From Melitaea cinxia (taxonomy: Eukaryota > Arthropoda > Insecta > Lepidoptera > Nymphalidae), in assembly GCF_905220565.1 (NCBI RefSeq), contig NC_059399.1, forward strand, positions 13,196,501 through 13,260,500: a DNA stretch of 64,000 nucleotides, given 5' to 3'. This document shows positions 32,508-44,900 of this stretch, piece by piece. A program made the position numbers and the translations under genes. Each line of letters starts with the position of its first letter. The first letter of the stretch is position 1. The notes beneath the pieces were generated by a model. It worked only from the letters and a program-made list of their open reading frames with translations. It did not search any database and was not told the origin of the DNA.

Positions 32508-34390
32508 CCGATTCGGTACGGATGGCGCCGTAGAGGCGCCATTGGTATTTCTTGTGTATGGCGTGTGACGCCCGAGAGGAGCCAAAATGTTTACCTGTAA
32601 AACTCTGATAAAACATCTTTTCAGTGGTCATCCGTAAACGAAAGTGTCTTTGTTTGTCACGCAGATTACGAATACACTGTTAGTATCTGGATATCGCATG
32701 AAAACGAATACATCGAGATGTAAACCTTTTCAAAAGAAAAAAAATATTAAAAAAAAAATATTTACAGCTATGAAATGTATTACTTAGTTGGGTATTAAAA
32801 AAAAGTAGTGTCACTGGCAACTACAAAGCTAGACCAAGTTAATCTTTTTATCCAAATAAATATTTTCGTGTTCAATTATATACCTACCTGCAGTTTCGAT
32901 TGAATTGATTTGTTAGAAACAGATTTATTTATATAATATAATAATTAATACGGTTTACACCAGTTACATTAATTACTAAGAGAATTACTAAGCAATCAGA
33001 TAAATATACAACAAATAGAACAGTCAATACAACAATTATACACCTCGCTCACAAAACTTCATGCGTACAGATAGTATTTTCGACCATTCATCCGCAAACA
33101 GATCACACTCAGGATATGCATCCAGGAGAGCGTTGAGCGTGGTGAGAATCCGGGGAATAGCAGGCCCAGCCGTGCCTGCCAGTGAAAGATGCTGTCGATT
33201 TCTCTTTTTCACAACAGTCTGTCGCTGCACCTCGTTTCCTGGGCCGGAGTCGTCTATAGATGTAGCAATGGGCTCAGCACCCTTGAATGATTGAGCTTTA
33301 ATATTAGTTTGAGGTTTTGGTTTTGTCAAATGCGGCTTTTCTCCCTACGGTGTACGTTTCCCTCCTACAGTGCCTATTAAAGATTCTGATGACTTAGGAG
33401 GGGATTCTGTTTCCACAGGATGGATAGACGAAACAAGTGCATTGGAAATTTAGGTGTTAAACTCATACAATTTCAGCTTTTCTTGGAGTTGACCAACCTG
33501 AGCCGCGTAGCCCTCGAACTTACTTTCATACTTCGTTACTAGTGAAACTGCATTGCTAAGCTGGTTTCGCAGGATCGCCATTTCCTATCGCAGACTGCGA
33601 ATTTCAAGTGATAAGTTCGCGGAGATATCTTGCTCTTCGACTATAACGGTACTAGACGGTGAGGGCCTTTTTTTACGGAAAGTTACATTTGTGTCGCGCT
33701 GCGACTGGTGTAAGGCTATTGTCCCCGCCTATTTTATTTTTACAGATGCATTCGGGACAAACCCAAGTTCCAGTTTGTTTAGAGCCCATCGTCTTTTTCC
33801 CACCAGCGCAAAGAAGGTGATACATTTTACTACAGTCCTCCACCGCGCAAAGCAAGAAATCCCCATCTTTTGTTATAGAACTATAGCAAGCAGTGCAGTT
33901 CATAATTGCAGTCAAAAGCAGGCAAAGCGTTAAGGTGTAACACAGTAGTTGTAGCCAGTGCAGTAGTGATAGATATTCTATTCAAAAGCTATAATCAATA
34001 CGATGTAATATTTGTTTATCAAATACTATTATAAAACAGGTGTATGAGCATTTTAGGACCTACAAGACTAGCACGGTAATATCCCATTCTTCAATCGAAC
34101 AAAATTAATTGATCAGTCAATCGAGCCAAACATGTACCAAAAGGTTTACGACACTTGATAAAATAAGTCTCTTACCTTCCATCTCGGTTTATACACGTAT
34201 ATAGTCATTTCTTAACACTTGATGCGACCACGTTCGGTGTTGGCTTGCAACTATAGCAAAAACAAGTGAGCACAACAGAGCACAGCAGAGCAATCCAAGT
34301 TCCTGGCGCTTGGCGCCTCAGAGGAGTCACGAAAAATTTTTTCGCCGCCAGGTGCTAAAGTTTGAGAAATCTACTACCGCACTGAATCGG
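32508..34390. mobile_element. TTAA-flanked terminal-inverted-repeat element, 1.88 kb
   Basis: The ends are CCGATTCGGTACGG (32508-32521) and CCGCACTGAATCGG (34377-34390), inverted copies with two mismatches. They are flanked by TTAA on the left (32504-32507) and TTAG on the right (34391-34394), where the uninterrupted relatives have TTAA. Subterminal GGCGCC words occur near both ends. TTAA targets are used by piggyBac and Kolobok transposons. The only coding sequence inside is a decayed PHD-finger ORF on the minus strand; no transposase was found. Confidence 0.7.
33036..33933 (-). pseudogene. Decayed PHD-finger / coiled-coil protein inside the TTAA element
   Basis: Read right to left: a PHD-type zinc finger (NCTACYSSI, then CAVEDCSKMYHLLC, then WVCPEC) at 33900-33730; a one-base frame change near 33700; then a basic segment (TFRKKRPSPSST); a coiled coil (MAILRNQLSNAV, KYESKFEGYAAQVGQLQEKL); and a tail ending KFCERGV. 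Three in-frame stops (about 33582, 33453 and 33345) interrupt it. PHD plus coiled coil is, as I know it, the ORF1 architecture of some CR1-like LINEs in insects, so finding it alone within a terminal-inverted-repeat element is unexpected. The last 40 residues match nothing I recognise. Confidence 0.6.
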
Positions 34391-34460
34391 TTAGAAAAGA
34401 ATCATCACAATCGATACACACAGTAAAACCTCCTTTTTTGGAGTCGGTTCAAATATAAAG

Positions 34461-35492
<1,032 letters not shown>

Positions 35493-35812
35493 TCTAATAT
35501 ATAAAATTCTCGTGTCGTGTCGCGGGCTTTGTAGTTAAACTCCTCCGAAACGGCTTGACCGATTCTCATAAAATTTTGTGTGCATGTTGGGTAGGTCTGA
35601 GAATCGAACAACATCTATTTCTCATCCCCCTAAATGTTTAGGGTAGTCCATTCCAAATTCTTTTTTTAATTTTTAGATAAATTATTTATTTTTATTTTAT
35701 TACGATTTGGCGTTGAAAAATACCTACAACCCTAAATTTTCAAACTTCGACCACCAACCCCTATTTTTAAATAGCGTTTTGGCGGCTAGACAACGTTTGC
35801 CGAGTCAGCTAG
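35493..35812 (+). mobile_element. Helitron-like non-autonomous element, 320 bp
   Basis: It begins TCTAATATATAAAATTCTCG and ends GCCGAGTCAGCTAG, with host A before and T after, the pattern of Helitron insertion between A and T (5' TC, 3' CTRR). The interior has CTCCTCCGAAACGGCTTGAC, widely seen in lepidopteran copies. Confidence 0.7.
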
Positions 35813-35929
35813 TATAATATATAATAAATACATAATTATACAATATATAAATGCATACATACATAATAATGTATACACACGTAGACACAAATAATATGAT
35901 ACTTATACATATACGCATACACACGACAC

Positions 35930-36605
35930 ATAATTTTTTTTTTATGTCACTAGGTCGGCAAACAAGCGTACGGCTCACCTGATGGTAAGCGATTACCGTA
36001 GCTTATAAACACCTGCAACACCAGAAGCATCGCAAGCGCGTTGCCAACCCGATCCCCAATCCCCCCAGGAGCTCTGGTCACCTTACTCACCAACAGGAAC
36101 ACAATACTGCTTGAAAACAGTATTATTTTGCTGTGATCTTCTGTAAGGTCGAGGTACTACCCCAGTCGGGCTGCTCCATATTTTGAGCAGGAAATTCCTG
36201 CTGTGCCTTACCTCAGTGTATGGTATGTAATATAATACATACGATAATATATTCCAATACGCATGAAGACACTTGATAAAATGTTACCTATAATACGAGC
36301 ATTAAGTTGTTAACTTTAGGAACAGCTACGACCGTGTGTGTATGTTGTAGATTTTTTTTTTAATCACTAGGTCGGCAAACAGGCGTACGGCTCACCTGAT
36401 GGTAAGCGATTACCGTAGCTTATAGACGTCTGCAACACCAGAACCTGCGTTGCCGACCCAATCCCCCCCCCCCCCCAGGAGCTCTGGTCACCTTACTCAC
36501 CAACAGGAACACAATACTTTTTGAAAACAGTATTATTTAGCTGTGATCTTCTGTAAGGTCGAGGTACTTCCCCAGTCGGGCTGCTCCATATTTTGAGTAG
36601 GGAAT
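35930..36605 (+). mobile_element. Two consecutive SINE-3 copies
   Basis: Copy one spans about 35930-36215 and copy two about 36350-36605. Both carry ACTAGGTCGGCAAAC, GGCTCACCTGATGGTAAGCG and ACAGTATTATTT. A SINE-1 tail piece (about 36285-36350) separates them. The copies differ mainly by a small deletion and a C-run at about 36463-36476. Confidence 0.75.
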
Positions 36606-37196
36606 ATATAATATTATTGTGTAGGTACTCGCTCAATGAGAAATATTACGGACCAATATTTCTGTCGTACTCACCTACATTGTAAAAAAAAGCACAAAGG
36701 CAGATTAGATCTTTTATAGTGCTTTTGAGTTAATAAAACACTAGTGGGTGTGTCGTCTGATAAACAAGAATAAGGCATGCCAGTCGATAAGTCATTGTTA
36801 GTGTGTTTATGAAATACGAATTAACAATCGTGTGATATGCTCATTAAGTAACGCTTTGGAATTACATAGAGTCATTTACGATATAAAAAGCTCAAATATT
36901 TTTTCCTATACCTATATATTTTATTGATCTTGATATACATATATATTAAACTGTCTTGATCACTACACTATGATTTAATGTAAGATGGGACATTTACTAT
37001 GTCTGTTATTGGTCATTTTAATTAACACGTCGAGCGTTAATAAAGCTCTATACGTATGAAAATATATTTTCTAATTTGTACTCGCCCGTGATTATATGTT
37101 GTAAATTTACAAACACGTGGTCGACTGAAAAAAGTTTCGATCGCAACATTAATTACGGATTTCAATTAACTGCGTTTATTAGAAATCCGTATAATA
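36606..37196. other. Unassigned AT-rich intergenic DNA
   Basis: No ORF or repeat that can be supported. Confidence 0.45.
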
Positions 37197-37462
37197 ATAG
37201 TAAATATCTTATAACATTCATAGACAGTAGTAGTCCGTTCCTATGGTAAGCAACTTAATTCTTGTTTTTTAGGTAACAGCCGGCTGATATAGCGATTTTT
37301 TTTTTATAAATATATATGAAAAATACATACATAAATATCTCAATACAAATATTACTCCCAGACTCAGGTGGGAATCAAACACATAACCCGCAGAGTAGAA
37401 AGCACTATCCACCCACCACTGAGGGGGCAACTATAAACTGCGCCAATTAACGGGGTAGTATA
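37197..37462 (-). mobile_element. SINE-1 copy
   Basis: Plus-strand tail GGTAAGCAACTTAATTCTTG is followed by ACTCAGGTGGGAATCAAACA, the decayed reversed box B region. Confidence 0.7.
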
Positions 37463-37465
37463 AAA

Positions 37466-37815
37466 CTAAAACTTCTTTACGCATGCTTGACTTAGGGGAT
37501 GCTGGTGAATGCGTGATGAGAGCGTTACGAAAAGTGTGATCAGGCGAGGCGAACGGAACAAGAGAGAGAGAGACGCGAGCACACATTTTCTTTCTCTCTT
37601 TTTCTCATAGCCAGTTACGTTTCGTATATCAAAGACACAGTGCAGGCCTATTGTGCAAGATTTGATAAAGAACTTTTACTTCAGTCGCGTGGTCTAAAGC
37701 ACACTTGTTTTTTTTTTTTTTTTAGTAAAACTTCTTTACGCACGCCTGACTTGGGTAGTAAGTTGGTGAATGAGTGACGAGAGCGTTACGAAAAGTGTGC
37801 GTAAGAAGTTTTACT
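37466..37815. mobile_element. Two related MITEs in direct orientation
   Basis: The second (37724-37815, 92 bp) has inverted ends AGTAAAACTTCTTTACGCAC and GTGCGTAAGAAGTTTTACT. The first (about 37466-37685, 220 bp) starts AAAACTTCTTTACGCATG and ends AAAGAACTTTTACTTCAG. Both contain GAGAGCGTTACGAAAAGTGT. The short one looks like an internal deletion of the long one. Confidence 0.65.
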
Positions 37816-38986
37816 TTAGTAAACGAGCTGTTTATTCTCTTTTGTATACATTTAATACAAGTATTGATTGCAATAGCAGTAGTAGCCGACTACAAAATCG
37901 AACAGAACCAACGTACAAACTGCCTTTGGTTTTCAAGAAAAATATAAAAATAGTTTCCATTTGGCCCAAAAATGTGTCATTAAAGTATGATACAGAACGC
38001 TTATTAACTAAACGCTTATAATAAATGTTTAATTATGGCAAATGAAAATCAAACGATGCTAACGCGTTTTTTTTTCACTAAATAAACACGATCAGTTTTA
38101 ATTACGCTCGTTATAAATTATACAGGATGTTACACCGCAGCTGTTAAACTGCCATTATTTTACGATTATTTTTAAAACTCAAAATAAACACATCGTTAAC
38201 AAAGACACATGAAAATATCACCAGCTTTTATAGACCAATAACTTGTTACAAATGTTATCTATGCTTATAATAATATTAAAACAAGTTTAAAATTATTTAC
38301 ATAGGAGATATTATTTCGACTATGTTTTCGTTTCTTAGACAGGAAATATTTAAAGGATTGTATTAAAAATGTATTAAATTGTAATTTTAGCCCTCAGTAT
38401 TAGGTCCAAATTGATAAATCGAAACTGGAAAAAAAAACCGTCAGCGTCGGACCACGCCCTAGTTTTACTAGGCAGTCACAGGACTGCCGATTTGTAGATA
38501 GTAGAAAAATCGCCTGTGGTATTATAATAATTCATGCACGTTTAAAAAAAGGCATGGGCATTTTGAGACCGTGGATGTTAATAAAAAAAAAAAAACTCGA
38601 AACTGGAATGTATAGACGACTTTATTCGTATGGGTTCATTTAGCTTACCTACAATTAGTGTATTGTCATGTTGGTCTTCTATTTTCTTGCAAAAACTACA
38701 CTAGCTTTATATATGATAGGCTAGGATTCAATCAGAATAATTTTCTGCAAGGATAGCAAAAGCTTACGATGTCGCAGGCACAATAATTGTGTAATAAGTG
38801 TTCTTATTATATTATATCTTTTTCTAAATTAGGATTAATGGCTCTCAATGGATTTCGTCAGTCACAGAAATAATATTTAAAAAAAATCTAATAATTCCGC
38901 AGGAATTTATAAACACTCTGTAGTTTTACGTCCTTTCAACGGATTTATATAAAAACTGTACATTTGATTACGATTCATTTAACAAA
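37816..38986. other. Intergenic DNA upstream of the odorant receptor
   Basis: AT-rich with no repeat end recognised. The 83-codon open frame starting at 37770 begins inside the MITE and has no domain, so it was not accepted. Any receptor promoter should lie in the last few hundred bases, but no specific site can be named. Confidence 0.45.
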
Positions 38987-41900
38987 ATGTACGACACTTT
39001 TCAAGCTTTCAGACCTCATTTCAATACTTTAGCCAGAGTTGGATATTTTAAAATAGTTTCTGGTACACCAAATAAATTTCATAATTATTATAGATGTTTT
39101 GTTTGGTTTTGCGTACTTACATACAACTTGCAGCATATTATACGTGCTGTACAGGCAAGTATCATAATTAATCATTAAACATTTAGTAATGAAAAAAAAA
39201 ACTCTAGCAAACTGTTTCCATTGATAAGATATCCCTCTTTGAAGGAACTCCCTTCCCCAATCAGGGCAAAATGAGCAGTGAATTTGCTATCTGCTTCAGG
39301 TTGGTTGGTTTTATTGCAGTGAGTCTAGACTTACGGGAATAATATCTAGATAATATACAAATATAGGTCAGCCAGTTGTTATCTATCAGACAGACTTTAA
39401 GGTACTTAACGTGACCTAAATCAGAAACAACAATATCTAAGAATATCATTTTTAGGCCAGAAACTGCACTAAGCAACTCGTCGGAACTCTGTATCTCTTG
39501 CTGACAACTTTGAATACGCTTGGGAAGCAATTATCCTTTAATTTAAGAATACAACGGGTTGAAAATGTCATCGATGTTATTAATAGTGAGTATTTTTCCT
39601 AACATTTATTTATATTATGTAAGTGTATCTTTAATCTTATAGGTATCCTTTTTAAGCCTGTAATATCCCACTGCTGGACACAGGACTCTTTCTCCACGTA
39701 GGAGAAGGATTAGAGCTTAATCCACTACGCTGCTCCAATGCGGGTTGGCGGATATATTCCCTACTATGAGTAACGATCGTTATCAGGTACATGATAACAA
39801 ACGGGACCGATGGCTTAAGGTGGGGAGACCCGCAAGGACTGCACAAACACCCAGACCACAGCAAACATATGTATGGCCAATACAAATGTTTATCATGTGC
39901 GGAGCCGAACCCGCAACCGCCAGCGCAACAGTTACAACACTAGTTTGTGACTGTTGCGCTGGCGGTTGCAATGCGTCGTCAATTTCTTATAGGTTAAAAT
40001 TAATCTTGTAAATGTATGTAGCTATAACTTTCGAACGACTACGCTAAGGAGGATAATACTTTTTTTTATGTTCGTTATTGTCATAAAAAATGCTGTTTTA
40101 ACGAAATAGCATAATTTCAAAAAAATTGTGGTATAGTTCACCAGTTTAGTTTCCTATAATAACAGCCGCTTCGTATGAGTTTGAAACATTATTTTTGATA
40201 AACCTAATTACTTTTTCTTTTCAAGTAAAAATATTGTTTACCCGTATTTCTATTAATTAAAATATTTTTGGTAAAATTTACTAATTTCGGCGATATAATA
40301 ATTCTAATATTTAAATTGGATTTGATTTTGTTACAGATGAGCTTTTTAAACCAAGAAACGCTTGCCATGAAAATATGATGCGAGCTAATGCCTTATCAAT
40401 GTCTCGCCTTTTAAACTTTTACCACATCGCTGTTTTTATTTGCACCTTGTTGTTTATAGGCTACCCACTTATAGACAATGCTTTAGGTAATGAAGTCTAC
40501 CTTACAGGATATTTTCCTTTCGATACGAGCCATTCCCCAACGTGAGTATACTTAAAAATATTTTGCGAAGTTTTAATTATAAATCCTTTTTCATAAAGAA
40601 TAATCTGGTAACATTATTTAATTTACCATTTTTAGTAACCAAGAATAAATGAAGTGTGTAAGGTAAAATTCTTCATTCGTATCAATAGTATAAGAAAAAT
40701 AATTGAAATAAGATATTACCAAACTTTTACCTTCGAAATCTGCTCATTCAGTGAAAAATATCTGCCTGTGATTTAAACATAAAAACCCCCTGGTTGTGCG
40801 TTGGTTACTTTAGTTTCAAGACATTATTATAAATAATAAAATAAATAAATATATAACATACACACACGGTCGTCTGTTCCTATGGTAAACAACTTAATGC
40901 TTGTATTTCAGGTAACAGCCGACTGTTATACCTATATATATATATATACATAGAAATGAGACAAATATAAATACAAATATTATATTACACCCAGACCCAG
41001 GTGGGAATCGAACCCGCAATCCGCTGGACAGAAAGCAGGGCCACTATAAACTGCGCCAACGGGGTAGTCATATTATTAGGGCTAGTCTATATTAAGAATT
41101 TCTTATATCCACTATCTATGATTCAAAATATGGAAAACTTAAATTGCATAAAAATACTTTTCTTACTATCTCCATATGTAAAAGTATAGTTTTTTTTTGT
41201 TTTTAGGTTTGAGATAGCTGTAATCTACTTGGGTGTTGTCATATCATTACAAGCATACGGTCATGTTACAATGGACTGTACAATAGCTGCCTTTTATGCA
41301 TACGCTCAAACGCAGTTAAAAATATTAAGATACAACTTAGAGCACCTTGTCGATGAATATCAGGTCCAAGGAGCTAATTTTATATATTTTGTTGACAATG
41401 ATACTGAATTGAGACGAATGTTGAGAAACAAAATTGTCTCCTGTATAAAGCATTACGAACAAATTGTCTGGTTAGTTTTTGCTTATAATTTTTTGAAAGC
41501 AATTATTTTGAGTTACCTATTTATAGGTGCTGTCAGAGCAAATGCAGCAAATAGCGTCTATTCATTTGTATTATGTTTTCATGTTAATAAAATGCATTTT
41601 TATTGATCGAAAATTTTCTCCGATAAAATTTATATGACCGATGCATACAGTAATATACAATTTTGTGGTACTCACATATCTTGAGAGGTCATTGAAATTT
41701 CTTTACTAAAATCATATCGAAATAATAACAAATCAAACTTGTCTATACCGATCAGAAATAGGTGCAGTTTTTTTGATGAATTGCTCTAAGTTCTGTTGTT
41801 CTTGTATATCGACCATCAATTTAAAATATTGTAAACTATTTTAAAGTTGACATTCGATAATTTTAGATATTTTTGTAGGTTTGTCAAAGAAATTGAATCT

Positions 41901-44900
41901 ATATTCAATGAAGCAATGATTGTACAATTCTTTATAGTGGCTTGGGTTATTTGCATGACTCTTTACAAGATTGTCGAAGTAAGTAAAATGGAAACCACAT
42001 GGATATAAAATATAAGTTGTCTATCTCTACAGTTACAGAGTAGGTTCTGATTTTCTGAAGAAAGTTGCAAAAGAGAAGGGAATGTCTTACAAATGTGAGT
42101 GTTTGTGTTATGTATGAAAGAGCAAAGATTAGGTTGTATTATATGATTTTTATAATTTCATTAACAGAATATGTTTTTAAATAATGCTAATTACATTTAA
42201 GTACATTGAGTACTTATATTATACTAGCTGTGCCTGCGATTTCGTCCGCGTGGAATTTAACAAAAAAGTTATTATTTAGTTCGCAGAGCTACATAATAAA
42301 TAAATTTCTGAAATAAAAGTAGCCTAAGTTACTCCTTACTACATCAGCTATCTGCCAGTGAAAGTCCTGTCAAAGTCGTTTCAGAGATTAGTCGGAACAA
42401 ACAGACAGACAGACAGACAAATATTGTAAAAAATGCTATTTTGGTATATGTACCGTGTTTACATCAATATGAATTTAGTAAAAAGCGGTTATTTTAATAT
42501 TACAAACAGACACTCCAATTTTATTTATTTGTATAGACGAAATATAATTATTTTGTGGTTAAAGTAAACATACGAGTAAGTCCTATTAGTCCTATAGCTT
42601 TGACGATACTTGGTTTTTAAAAAAGATTTTGTAATGTAAATAAAAAAAATATTTGGTAAGACAGCCGACGGGAATGAACGTTGGACCGAGACTGATGGAT
42701 GGGTGCTTGGGACGTACGGCTATGAGACAGTGTTATGTAGATGCATGAGAGATGAAATAATGTAAGAGCTAGTGGTAAATAGATGTTTAGGTCAGTGAAA
42801 TAAGGATGGGAAGGAAAAAGCATTTATTTATTTTTTATTTATTTATAATTTATTGCACACTTACAATAAGAACATTAAAAGAAGAGAAAAAAAAACATAC
42901 TGTATAAAATGCAAAGGCGGTTTTATCACTGACAGTGATTTCTCACAGACAACTCGTCTATAAAGGAAACATTTGCAACATTTAACAGGCACACGGTGCA
43001 ATTTAAAACAATATGCTATGTATAAGACTCATATATACAATACACCAAAAACTATATTCACATATATATAAACGTAGACATACATATATTTTCATCATCA
43101 TTACAGCCTATACAGTCCACTGCTGGACATAGGCCTCCACAAGCTCACGCCAAAAATAACGTGAACTCATGTGTTTTGCCCATAGTCACCACGCTGGGCA
43201 GGCGGGTTGGTGACCGCAGTACTGGCTTTGTCGCACCGAAGACGCTGCTGCCCGTCTTCGGCCTGTGTATTTCAAAGCCAGCAGTTGGATGGTTATCCCG
43301 CCATCGGTCGGCTTCTTAAGTTCCAAGGTGGTAGTGGAACTGTGTTATCCCTTAGTCGCCTCTTACGACACCCACGGGAAGAGAGGGGGTGGCTAAATTC
43401 TTTAGTGCCGTAGCCACACAGCACATATTATTATATTTTCATAATAATATGCATTAAAATAATTACATAAAAAATAATTATTTGCTAAAAATAATATATA
43501 AATATCATACAAATAAATGTTATTAACGATATCTCGATAGATAATGTTTCTTGACATGTCGTTTAAAGAATCTATCGAATCCGCTTGACGAATGTCTCGC
43601 GGGAGGGAATTCTACAGTTTTACAGCCTTAACACAAAAGGATTCACTGTAACATTGGCTATGTGACATAGGATGTTTGAGTTTGTGAAGGTTTTACGTTC
43701 AAGGGACGTCCGAGCCAAGCAAAGTAAAATATTTTTTAAGGTATGGTAGTGGGATAGAAAAGGATAGAGTAGAGAAAAGTTAGAAGATGTAAGTTACGGC
43801 GTTCTCTTATTTTAAGCCAGTTAAGCTGTGCTCGATAATCTCTCAGATACGATCGTACTTTCTTAAGCCGAATATGAATCTGATGATCATGTTTTGAAGG
43901 CGTTCAAGTTTATTAAGGAGAGTTTCAGAACGGTCAGAATAGCAGACATAAGCGTAATCAAGAATAGGAAAAAGAAGTGTGTGGGCAAGTGATATCTTTG
44001 TTTTGAAGGGCAAGAAATTTTTCCACTTTCTCAATGTGCCCATTGCAGCATATATTTTGCGACTGATTTTAGCAACTTGAGGTCTCCAAGAAAGTGTGTT
44101 GTCTAGAATAAGGCCTAGATTTTTAATACTGTTTTGGAATTCTAATTTCGAGCCATCAAAACAGACAAAAGGAAGAGAGGAAACATTCAATAAATCACTT
44201 TAGATATCTGTTTTGAATTACCTATTATGGAAATTTGCGACTTACTAGGATTAATCGACAGCCCATACGATTTACACCAAGAACATATAAATAACTGCAA
44301 GTTCCTGGTTAACACGACCAATTGCTGCAGCTATATCGTCAACAGGAGTTGATAGATAGATCTGCAAGTCATCAGCGTATAAATGAAAAGGAAGAGAAAG
44401 AATATAAGTTAGAGAATTAATAAATATGGAGAACAGAAGAGGGAAAGAACACTACTCTGAGGTACTCCAGCTCTGAGACGCATGCATTTAGAGAGCTTGT
44501 CAATGATTCGAATGCATTGTGCGCGATCATAAAGGTAGGAACGGAACCAATTAACAGCATCTACTGAGAAATTTAAGTTTTCAAAAACTGCGAGGAGAAT
44601 GTCATGGTCAACAGTGTGAAATGCGTTCGAAAAGACGAACAAAACTATAATTGTATATATATTTCCATTTATAACAGTATGTATTACTTATGAGTGTTTG
44701 ACAATATTTCAATCTTAAATCTAAAGTTTTTGTCACAGAAACTAACACCTCCGCAGATGGTACAATACATAATTATACCTATTGCAAACAGATGATTTTT
44801 TTATTCTTTATTACAGCCATACAGCCTTGAAGACTAAGTCGGCTAAGATTATCTTCTAACGTCCTTGCTATTGTGTTACATAAAAAGCGTGTGGTTAGGT

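Larger units (their letters stand above)
32369..34460. mobile_element. REP-5 inverted-end element, interrupted by a TTAA element
   Basis: The left part (about 32369-32507) has AAAAAACCGAACCC and GGACCACATAACAAGCC. The right part (34391-34460) has ATCACAATCGATACACACAG and ends CTTTTTTGGAGTCGGTTC. Intact relatives at 54256-54690 and 62700-63275 show the same order uninterrupted, with ends of the AACCGACTTC / GAAGTCGGTT type. This defines exactly where the inner element was inserted. Confidence 0.75.

Noticed and set aside
39261..39530. 89-codon open frame on minus in the odorant receptor region
   Set aside because: It is the opposite strand of receptor exon 2 (39456-39585) and its flanks; the plus-strand exon has matching splice sites and phase.
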